Shown here: piece by piece, positions 1-7,398 of the stretch | Numbering within the stretch: the stretch's first letter is position 1 | How the letters are laid out: each line of letters begins with the position of its first letter | From: Sepioteuthis lessoniana | Lineage: Eukaryota > Mollusca > Cephalopoda > Myopsida > Loliginidae | NCBI GenBank assembly: GCA_963585895.1 | Contig: OY757904.1 | Location: forward strand, 1,539,907 to 1,603,906 | Reading direction: 5' to 3' | Length of the DNA: 64,000 bases | Program-made: the position numbers and the translations under genes | The notes under the pieces: generated by a model | Database searches by the model: none | Told to the model about the DNA's origin: nothing | The model's input: the letters and a program-made list of their open reading frames with translations, nothing else

Positions 1-327
1 CCTTCCCCACCCAGTGGTATCTAGTCTTATATTCTCTCAGTGCTAACTGACTGCATTCGGTTATTATGTGATTGATCAATTCGTCTCTATCACCACATAG
101 TCTACATCTGCTATTTTGTTGCATTTAGTCTATTTTTGCTTTGAAATAGTTCTTATGGTGTTGTTTTCTGCTGCTATTAGAAGAGATTAAGTTTCTCTCT
201 TAAGGTTTCCCTTTCTTAGCCATGTCCAAGTCTTCTCGTGTGAGATTTTGCTTATTTGTCGCCTGAAATGTCCATACAGTTGTTTTTCTTCCAATTTTTG
301 TTTTCAGGTTATTTTTGTTCTATTTCA

Positions 328-390
328 ACACTATGACTGGGCCCTATTGAACAATACCACCAAACACTATGACTGGGCCCTATTGAACAA
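328..390 (+). repeat. 26-bp direct repeat at the RTE 5' end
   Basis: A unit beginning ACACTATGACTGGGCCC occurs twice, at about 329-354 and 365-390, with about 10 bases between. It doubles the peptide HYDWALLNN at the truncated 5' edge of the RTE copy. Such short duplications can arise when reverse transcription jumps or repairs at the 5' junction. Confidence 0.8.
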
Positions 391-1114
391 CAGAGATATA
401 AGAGATAAATACGTATTAGAATTAAGAAACAGATTCGAAACACTACAAGAAAAGACGGAAAAAAGTACACCAAACGACGAATATGAAAATTTCGTCAATG
501 CACACCTCGAGGCAGCAGCGAAATACATTCCAACAAAACTCAAAACTAAATATAGAGTCCCTTGGGAAACATTAGCGGTGAGAGAAAAACGTGCACTAGT
601 GAAAACAGCCTCCAAAAACTATCGAAAAACCCAACAAACACAAATGCCTTAAAACTAAAAACGGCACAATATCAATTAGCAGGCGTATATATAAAGGAAC
701 AGACAGAATACATTCAAAATCAGATAGATAAGATTAGAGACTCGGTGGAAGATAGACAATCTAGGATAGCCTGGCAAACAATAAGTGATTAGAAGAAAGA
801 ACACAGCCAAAGCAAAACTGAAAGCAGCAAACCAACAAGAGAGAATAAAACTGTTGAAACAGCACTTCGAAAACTTACTAGGAAACCCACCGAAAATAAC
901 ACATGAACCAATCACCAGAATAATTAGCAAACAATTAGACATTAAACTAGGACCGTTCACACAAGAACTCGACTTGGTTCTCAGAAAAATTAAAAATAGG
1001 AAAGCTGCAGGGCTGGACGAAATTCCCCCGGAAGTATGGAAGACCAGACAATTCGACGACATACTGCTCCGACACTGCAACGCAGTATACAATCAAAATC
1101 CGATAGATAGATGA
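367..1114 (+). pseudogene. RTE linker and N-terminal RT region, two frameshifts and a stop
   Basis: Three pieces read in order as one ancestral protein. 367-620 gives the segment starting DIRDKYVLELRNRFETLQ, about 620-785 continues in another frame, and 785-1111 returns to the first frame through a region ending NAVYNQNPIDR. The TGA at 1112-1114 is in the same frame as the reverse transcriptase that follows, so it is probably a changed Trp codon. In RTE elements this region joins the endonuclease to the fingers of the polymerase. The breaks show that this copy cannot make a full protein. Confidence 0.75.
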
Positions 1115-2449
1115 ATGAAAGGATGCATACTCCCCTTCCCTAAAAAGGGGGACCTCGGATTAGCCAAAAACTACCGAGGCATAACACTTACATCCATAGC
1201 AGCCAAAATATACAATGCCCTACTACGAAACCGCATAAAACACGAAATCGACAACATACTTAGAAAAAACCAAAATGGCTTCCGAAGAAATAGATCCACG
1301 ACCTCACAAATATTAATCATCCGTAGAATCCTTGAAGGTGTACGGGCAAAAAACCTACAAGCGACATTAATTTTTGTTGAATTTACCAAGGCTTTCGATT
1401 CCATTCACAGAGGAAAGATGGAACAAATCCTACTAGCGTACGGCATACCTAAAGAAACCGTAGCGGCAATAACGATTCTCTATAGAAACACTAAAGTAAA
1501 AGTACGATCACCAGATGGAGACACAGAATACTTCGACATTGTAGCAGGAGTACTACAAGGGGACACGCTGGCTCCGTACCTCTTTATCATTTGTCTAGAC
1601 TACGTACTTAGAACATCGATTGACAAAATCAAAGAGAATGGCTTCAAACTGACGAAGAAAAGAAGCAGAAGGTACCCTGCAACAACAATTACCGACGCCG
1701 ACTACGCCGATGACATAGCGATACTGGCAAATACACCTGACCAAGCCGAAACACTACTGCATCGTCTGGAACGAGCAGCAGCAAACATAGGCCTCTATGT
1801 TAATGCACACAAAACGGAATATATGTGCTATAACCAAACGGGGGACATCTCCACTCTAGAAGGAATCCCTCTTAAACTAGTAGACAAATTCACTTACCTA
1901 GGAAGCAGCGTCGAATCAACCGAAAAGGACATCGAAACGAGGTTAGCGAAAGCATGGACAGCTATCAATAGGTTATCGATTATTTGGAAATCAGACCTAA
2001 CCGATAAAATGAAACCCAGTTTCTTCCAGGCAGCGGTCACATCGATACTGCTATATGGCTGCACTACATGGACGCTAACAAAACGGCTGGAGAAGAAGCT
2101 AGACGGCAATTACACAAGAATGCTACGTGCAATCTTAAACAAGTACTGGCAGCAACACCCCACAAGACACCAACTGTACGGCCACGTACCCCCTATCACG
2201 AAAACTATTCAAGTTAGACGAGCCAGACATGCAGGACACTGCTGGAGAAGCAGGGACGAACTCATAAGTGATGTACTCTTATGGACCCCCACACATGGCC
2301 GTGCAAAAGCAGGACGACCAGCACGAACATACATTCAGCAGCTATGTGAGGATACGGGATGTTGTCCTGAAGACCTACCTAGGGCGATGAACGATAGGGA
2401 GGAGTGGCGAGAGAGGGTCAGGGATATCCGTGCTACCAGCGCGATATGA
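1115..2449 (+). CDS. RTE-clade reverse transcriptase fragment (444 aa)
   Basis: This is the longest open stretch of the RTE copy and encodes the polymerase used for target-primed reverse transcription. Motifs in order: NYRGITL (residues 19-25); FVEFTKAFDSI (87-97, motif A); GVLQGDTLAPYLF (145-157, motif B); DYADDIAIL (196-204, motif C with the YADD pair); and FTYLGS further on. The C-terminal part has HAGHCWRS and a GRPARTYIQQL segment typical of RTE proteins. The expected catalytic Asp of motif A is Glu here (codon 1379-1381). The Met start is only the first one after an in-frame stop, so the natural protein began far upstream. A defective relic. Confidence 0.88.
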   Translation: MKGCILPFPKKGDLGLAKNYRGITLTSIAAKIYNALLRNRIKHEIDNILRKNQNGFRRNRSTTSQILIIRRILEGVRAKNLQATLIFVEFTKAFDSIHRGKMEQILLAYGIPKETVAAITILYRNTKVKVRSPDGDTEYFDIVAGVLQGDTLAPYLFIICLDYVLRTSIDKIKENGFKLTKKRSRRYPATTITDADYADDIAILANTPDQAETLLHRLERAAANIGLYVNAHKTEYMCYNQTGDISTLEGIPLKLVDKFTYLGSSVESTEKDIETRLAKAWTAINRLSIIWKSDLTDKMKPSFFQAAVTSILLYGCTTWTLTKRLEKKLDGNYTRMLRAILNKYWQQHPTRHQLYGHVPPITKTIQVRRARHAGHCWRSRDELISDVLLWTPTHGRAKAGRPARTYIQQLCEDTGCCPEDLPRAMNDREEWRERVRDIRATSAI

Positions 2450-2475
2450 TGATGATGATGATGATGATGATGATG
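2449..2475 (+). repeat. (GAT)n tail of the RTE element
   Basis: A run of about eight GAT/TGA units follows immediately after the reverse transcriptase stop codon. RTE elements end in short tandem repeats of this kind instead of poly(A). It marks the 3' boundary of the insertion in copy A. Confidence 0.85.
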
Positions 2476-2716
2476 CTTGTGTTGTCTATATTGTTTCTGG
2501 TCGCTGTAATCCGTCTTCCTCCGCCCTTTTTATGGAGTCTTCTAATCGTTGTATTGATGTATCAACGCTATTTTGAATGCTTGCAAGTCCCCTTCCCCTT
2601 TTTTTGGCATATACAGTCTGTCTACGTTATCTCTGGGATGTAAGGCCTTATGTATCGTCATGAGTTTTCTTGTTCTCTGACCGATTTGTTCGAGTTCTTC
2701 TACGGTCTCTGCTTCC

Positions 2717-2734
2717 ATTATTATTATTATTGTT
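2717..2734 (+). repeat. (ATT)n between R4/Dong copies A and B
   Basis: About five ATT units separate the truncated 5' end of copy A from the 3' end of copy B, both on the minus strand. Dong elements are known to insert into TAA repeats, so this may be the shared target. Confidence 0.85.
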
Positions 2735-2776
2735 CACTCATTAGAGCTTTTCACGTCAGCGATAGCTGATAGTTTT

Positions 2777-3674
2777 TCACTGAAGTCGGAGTGACAGCAA
2801 GTCTCCTCAAGTCTCCAGGACTCTTCTTAGTATTCTGGCAGTTCTCAACAATGCTGTCGTTTGGATGGTCTCCACTCGTCCTCCAACCTCCAAGTCGTCC
2901 AGTCCCTTTAGTAATCCCTTAGTTACTATTCCAAAAGCACCAATTACAATTGGTATAATTGTCACCTGCATGTTCCACAGTTTTTTCAGTTCCCTAGCAA
3001 GGTCGAGGTACTTATCCTTCTTTTCACATTGTTTCAGTTTTATTCTGTGGTCAGCCGGGACAGCAAAGTCGACTATTTTGCAAGTTCTCTTTTTTTTTGT
3101 TGTTGATTATTATTAAGTCTGGTCTCCTGGCCGAGATTAGGTGATCTGTTTGTATATTAAAGTCCTATAGGAGTTTATGCGAGTCATTTTCTTGGACAGG
3201 TGCTGGGTTGTGCATATACCATTTGTTATTATGGTCGAATTTAAATTTCTTACACATTTCCCAGTGAATCACCTTACCGACCCAGTCGTGTCTCGCCTTA
3301 TACACACGCTGTGCTAATTTGCTGCATTCGCTTATTATATGATTGATGGTTTCATCTCTGTCACCACATAGCCCTCATTTGCTATTTTGTTGCGTCTTAT
3401 CTATTCTCGCTTTGATATGATTGGATCTTATGGCGTTGTCCTGTGCTGCTATTAGGAGAGATTCTATTTCTCTCTTAAAGTTTCCTTTTCTTAGCCATGT
3501 CCAAGTTTTGTCGTGTGAGATATTGTTTATTAGTCGTTTAAAGCGCCCATAGAGTTGTTTTACTTCCCATTTTTGTTTCCTAGTTACTGTCATTCTGTTG
3601 TTCATCGTGTTCTCAGTTTCGTGTCTGGTGGCTGTAATGAGTCCTCCTTCGGGTTTTTGTATATAGTTTTCGAG
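2777..3674 (-). pseudogene. R4/Dong copy B C-terminus: CCHC knuckle and endonuclease
   Basis: The frame continues after the stop at 3675, first through ENYIQKPEGGLITATRHETE, then ARIDKTQQNSK. Next is a stop exactly where the first Cys of a CCHC knuckle is expected. The rest of the knuckle, GLCGDRDETINHIISEC, is intact. Downstream RPDLIII and then KIVDFAVP form the acidic core expected of the restriction-like endonuclease that nicks the target. An extra A in the run between these two motifs shifts the frame. Two more stops follow before a plausible natural end at 2777-2779. This part is inactive. Confidence 0.8.
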
Positions 3675-5519
3675 TCAAAGTATGGATGTGTCAACGCTGT
3701 CTTCGATACTGGCAAGTCCTCTTCCTCCCTCTTTTCTAGATACATATAGTCTGTCAACGTTATCTCTGGAATGTAATGCCTTATGCATTGTCATTAGTTT
3801 TCTTGTCCTTTGGTCCATTTGTTCCTCTCGGGTCCACTTGAGAAAGGGTCCGGAATATCTAACGAGAGGTACAGCCCAAGTATTTATTCCTTTGATGAGG
3901 TTTCTGCTATTGAGTTTTGTCTCGAGTAGTTTTCTAGTTCTTCTGATGTATTCTTTCTGGATTTTTTCTTTCATTTCTGCTTGTTTGATGGTGTCAGCCT
4001 CCAAGATGCCCAAGTATTTGTAGGTTTCATTTTCTGCGAGTGTTTTTATCTCATCCTTGTTTGGTAGTTCTATCCCGTCAGTTAGATGTCGTTTGCCACT
4101 TTTCATTACAAGCATTGCACATTTTTCTATGCCAAATTCCATTCCTATGTCCCGGCTGTATATTCTAACTGTGTGTATTAGGGTTTCCAGTTCTTTTTCA
4201 TTTTTTACAAAAAGTTTGATGTCGTCCATATACATTAAATGATTAACTTTTTCCTGTGATCTGCCGAGTTTGTATCCGGCTGTGCATTTTCTGAGTATGT
4301 GGTTAAGTGGCATCATGGTAATTATGAATAGTAAGGGCGATAGAGCATCTCCTTGGAAGATCCCTCTCTGGATCTTTGCTTCTGCTAATTTTCTTCTTCC
4401 TGCTGTCAGTTCGACTCTCCAGGTTTTCATAGTTTTATCGATGAAGTTTATGACTTCATCTGATATTTTGTACATTTTGAGGCTGTTTATTATCCAGCTA
4501 TGCGGAACCATATCATATGCCTTCTTGTAGTCAATCTTTGCCATAGCTAGATTTTCCCGCCTTGTCTTGCTCTCATGTAGGATGTGTTTATCTATATAGA
4601 GTAATTCTGCTGTGCCTCTGAATCCTTTGTAGCATCCTTTCTGTTCGTCAGGGAACAATCCGCGCCTTGTTAGAGAGTGGTAAATCTCTTCCCTTATTTG
4701 TGCTGTTAATATTTTCCACATCATTGGTAGGCAAGTTATGGGTCTGTAATTGTTAGGAGCGGTTCCTTTGTTTGGGTCCTTTTGTATCAACGTGGTCCTT
4801 CCTTTAGTCACCCACTCGGGTACGTGCGCTGTTTGTAGGCATTTGTTCATTTCTAGTACTCGTCTGTCGTGAATTGAGGTGAACTTCTTGAACCAGACAC
4901 CATGTATTCCATCATGGCCTGGCGTTTTCCAGTTTGATACCTTTTTAAGTGTCGTTCTGAGTAAATCAGTGTGTATTTCAGCTTTCGGGCCTTCTTCGAG
5001 TTGTTCTAGTTCTCTTGTGATATGTTTTATCCATTCAGCCTTTTCATTATGTTGTTTTGGTTGCCATATTTTAGTCCAGAACCGTTCGGTTTCTTTCGCA
5101 TTCGGCTGTTGATGTGTTTTATTGTCATCCCCTCCCAATTGTTGATAGAATTTTCTTTTATTGTTTTGGAATGTCCTATTTTGTCTGTACTGTTTTACCC
5201 TTTGTCGATATCTCTTTAATCTTCCTTCTTTTGCTAGTACTTTCTGGTGTATTTCCTCAAGTTGTACCGTAAGTTTTTCCTGTGTTGTCTTTTCTTTCCT
5301 ATTTATTTCAGCGTTTTTCTTTTGTTTTACCACTTTCAGTTGTTTTCGTAGGTTTTCTATTTGAGTTTCTAGTCGAAATTCCCATCCTGGTTTTGACTTT
5401 GCTTTCGTGTTTTTTGAGGGGATCCCAATGTTCTCGCAAACTAATTTTGCTCCAGCATAAATTAGTTCATTTAAATCGGTTATGTTATTTGTTGGTATAT
5501 ATGTCAGTACTTGATTCAC
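3675..5519 (-). CDS. R4/Dong-like reverse transcriptase, 614-aa open segment
   Basis: This is the core of copy B. The polymerase motifs are complete: NNYRPITCLPMMWKI (residues 256-270), AKIDYKKAYDMVPHSWI (327-343, motif A with Asp330), GIFQGDALSPLLF (386-398, motif B) and YMDD (430-433, motif C). A thumb-like tail has WAVPLVRYSG and then KLMTMHKALH and YVSRKEGGRGL, characteristic of R4/Dong relatives. The first 130 residues are basic and probably coiled-coil. The Met is not the natural start: the frame continues upstream beyond the stop at 5571-5573 into the Myb-like region. A stop at 3675-3677 cuts off the endonuclease. Confidence 0.9.
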   Translation of the reverse strand: MNQVLTYIPTNNITDLNELIYAGAKLVCENIGIPSKNTKAKSKPGWEFRLETQIENLRKQLKVVKQKKNAEINRKEKTTQEKLTVQLEEIHQKVLAKEGRLKRYRQRVKQYRQNRTFQNNKRKFYQQLGGDDNKTHQQPNAKETERFWTKIWQPKQHNEKAEWIKHITRELEQLEEGPKAEIHTDLLRTTLKKVSNWKTPGHDGIHGVWFKKFTSIHDRRVLEMNKCLQTAHVPEWVTKGRTTLIQKDPNKGTAPNNYRPITCLPMMWKILTAQIREEIYHSLTRRGLFPDEQKGCYKGFRGTAELLYIDKHILHESKTRRENLAMAKIDYKKAYDMVPHSWIINSLKMYKISDEVINFIDKTMKTWRVELTAGRRKLAEAKIQRGIFQGDALSPLLFIITMMPLNHILRKCTAGYKLGRSQEKVNHLMYMDDIKLFVKNEKELETLIHTVRIYSRDIGMEFGIEKCAMLVMKSGKRHLTDGIELPNKDEIKTLAENETYKYLGILEADTIKQAEMKEKIQKEYIRRTRKLLETKLNSRNLIKGINTWAVPLVRYSGPFLKWTREEQMDQRTRKLMTMHKALHSRDNVDRLYVSRKEGGRGLASIEDSVDTSIL

Positions 5520-5570
5520 TTTATTCGTCTCTGCCTTAACTATTCTCCATTCAATGTTTCTTAATGATGG

Positions 5571-6254
5571 TCAGGTGGTTTTTTCACTGTTTAAAATTCT
5601 CTTTAAATTTTTAAAAATTAACTTTTGTTCTTGTGTTAGTACTAGGTTGTTTTGTTGTGTAGTGTTTTGTTGGGTGGGGTTTTGTTGGGTGGAGTTTCCA
5701 CTTTCCGAAGTTGGTTCATTTTGGATGGGCTGTTTTTGTTTGTTGATATTTGGTGTGTCAGGTAATACATTTCTCCTTTCTTGATCATTTATTTTTTGGT
5801 GTATTTCAATTATTTCGAGTTCTGAAAACCAACCCTTCTTCATTATCGTTCTAACTTGATCAGCAAATCTCTGACTAGTTGTCTGAAAAATAGAAAGTTC
5901 TTGCCATATCTCCATCATTCTTTTCCTGTATCCTCTTTGTGTATGGTTACTCTTAAAATAGTAGTGTAGTGCAAGTTGGTTATCTTCCCTAGTCCATGTT
6001 TTCCGTTTAGGTCTCTGGTTGGTGGGGTTCATCGAGTCGTTATTTATGCACCTGAAAAGAGAACAGCCAACATTCGCAGGATGACGATCGGGTCTCCCAT
6101 GTTGGCTATCAAGAGAACACCTACTGATCATGACAACCAAGTCCGAGTTCTGGGCCCCACGTTGTGTAAAATATGAATTTGATATTTTTATCATGGGTGG
6201 TATATTGTGGCTATACCAGACCCAGGGGTTGTTTAAATTCTGTGCACCTGACAC
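5571..6254 (-). CDS. R4/Dong copy B N-terminal segment with Myb-like domain (227 aa)
   Basis: It lies in the same frame as the 3675-5519 reverse transcriptase and is separated from it by one TGA at 5571-5573, probably from an Arg codon. Residues about 84-160 read KRKTWTREDNQLALHYYF and later QRFADQVRTIMKKGWFS. This is a Myb/trihelix-like DNA-binding region found at the N-terminus of LINEs of this group and expected to help recognise the target. A low-complexity Gln/Asn/Thr linker (STQQNPTQQN and so on) follows. The start at 6254 is the first available Met. The true start could differ. Confidence 0.75.
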   Translation of the reverse strand: MSGAQNLNNPWVWYSHNIPPMIKISNSYFTQRGAQNSDLVVMISRCSLDSQHGRPDRHPANVGCSLFRCINNDSMNPTNQRPKRKTWTREDNQLALHYYFKSNHTQRGYRKRMMEIWQELSIFQTTSQRFADQVRTIMKKGWFSELEIIEIHQKINDQERRNVLPDTPNINKQKQPIQNEPTSESGNSTQQNPTQQNTTQQNNLVLTQEQKLIFKNLKRILNSEKTT

Positions 6255-6570
6255 AGACGTGACCGAAGACAGTCATGGTGACTGTACATTGACTGCGGGT
6301 CACACAAAAAAAAACCCCAAGTTTTAACTTAGTTAAAGTCCACTTTCTTACTCTTATTCAATAAGATAATCATTCCCGAGTGAACTTCCTGTTTCCTATT
6401 GCCCGATGGTCAATTTCTTATTGAGCTAGTAATAATATAAATTTAGTTTCTGATACTTTCCTAATATGAGAATGGAAACATTGTAATACTTTCAGTCCCA
6501 ATCGAATACAGATTTTCCAGTTAGAGAAGAGTCACACGTGATAGATATTGTGAGAGGGGGCTATATATAT

Positions 6571-6843
6571 GTTTAGTTGGGGAAGTTTTTTTTTAGCTTT
6601 TGGGGGGTGGTTGGGGGGTTGGAATTCCATTTCGTCTACACATATTCCAATAATTAAAAAATTACACTAGTCACGGAGCTAGGGCGCTAAATTTAAAACA
6701 AATCTATTTTGTCTTCTCAAAAATATTCACCTGGAATAAACATTGTTCATTAGTTAGTAAGTCTTCATTTAAATTCAAATGTTAAGCAGAGGATTTTTAC
6801 GAGACGCGAAAATCAGTGATTTAGATAGACAGTAACCAAAATT
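6571..6843. repeat. Direct repeat, left copy (about 270 bp)
   Basis: It matches 7081-7339 almost base for base from about 6641, where the offset is 496 bp. The G-rich head has small length differences. It begins TGTTTAGTTGG (T at 6570) and ends near AGTAACCA. No coding potential was seen. Confidence 0.9.
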
Positions 6844-7080
6844 TATCTTTGAGTAGACATTTACAGCAACAGATATGTTTCCTCTGACCTCACCAATGTT
6901 TTCAAACTACTGTGGTCATTTATATACATTTCAACAATTGCTTAGCACGTGTTACTTTTAGAATATTCCATTCCAAGCCTATATTTTGGGAATTGGGAGG
7001 GTTCAGTTATTTATCTTTTTTCCTTTTTTGATTTTACTTTTCCAAAAATTACTTTTGGTTTTAATTTTTAAGTAGGTCAT

Positions 7081-7338
7081 GTTTGGTTGGGGAGGTTTTT
7101 GGGGAGCTTTGGGGGGGGAATTCCCTTTCGTCTTCACATATTCCAATAATTAAAAAATTACACTAGTCACGGAGCTAGGGCGCTAAATTTAAAACAAATC
7201 TATTTTGTCTTCTCAAAAATATTCACCTGGAATAAACATTGTTCATTAGTTAGCAAGTCTTCATTTAAATTCAAATGTTAAGCAAACGATTTTTACGAGA
7301 CGCGAAAATCAGTGATTTAAATAGACAGTAACCAAAAA

Positions 7339-7339
<1 letters not shown>
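7081..7339. repeat. Direct repeat, right copy, abutting (ATT)n
   Basis: Second copy of the 6571-6843 unit. It begins TGTTTGGTTGG (T at 7080). The copies are separated by about 237 bp of unrelated sequence. They could be two copies of a small non-autonomous element, the LTRs of a TRIM-like element, or a simple segmental duplication. The sequence alone does not decide. Confidence 0.9.

Positions 7340-7398
<59 letters not shown>
7340..7398 (+). repeat. (ATT)n microsatellite, about 20 units
   Basis: An uninterrupted ATT tract directly before the 5' edge of the R4/Dong copy C. A shorter ATT tract lies at the other end of that copy (about 9439-9456). Confidence 0.95.

Larger units (their letters stand above)
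328..2478 (+). mobile_element. RTE-type non-LTR retrotransposon, 5' truncated
   Basis: This is a LINE with a single Pol-like frame and a 3' end formed by a short (GAT/TGA)n tail at about 2449-2474, typical of the RTE clade. The apurinic endonuclease domain is missing. What remains starts in the linker between endonuclease and reverse transcriptase. The linker frame at 248-652 shifts near 605-620, again near 785, and meets a stop at 1112-1114. It is inserted in the opposite orientation inside an R4/Dong-like LINE. No clear target duplication is visible at the junctions. Fragments of the same family occur at 20374-20870 and 38400-38985. Confidence 0.88.
1..2715 (-). mobile_element. R4/Dong-like LINE copy A, split by an RTE insertion
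   Basis: The two flanks of the RTE element, about 1-327 and 2479-2715, align in order with one continuous stretch of copy B (about 3266-3830). This shows that a single minus-strand R4/Dong-like LINE was interrupted. The part present corresponds to the region after the reverse transcriptase and leading to the zinc knuckle. The 3' end lies beyond the left edge of the window. The 5' end is truncated at about 2715, directly against an ATT repeat that is also the 3' tail of copy B. Divergence from copy B is visible throughout, and no long open frame remains. Confidence 0.85.
2735..6310 (-). mobile_element. R4/Dong-like LINE copy B (restriction-like endonuclease LINE)
   Basis: This near full-length minus-strand element has the domain order Myb-like DNA-binding region, reverse transcriptase, CCHC knuckle and restriction-like endonuclease, as in R4/Dong relatives of R2. 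The protein frame runs from 6254 to about 2777 with stops at 5571-5573, 3675-3677, 3375-3377, 3165-3167 and 2807-2809, and one 1-bp frameshift in the A-run at about 3091-3099. The 3' end meets an ATT repeat. The 5' limit is uncertain and set at about 6310, where the upstream sequence becomes unrelated. Copies A and C belong to the same group. Confidence 0.88.

Noticed and set aside
4057-5539. Several plus-strand frames of 60-90 codons
   Set aside because: They are antisense shadows of the minus-strand reverse transcriptase of copy B.
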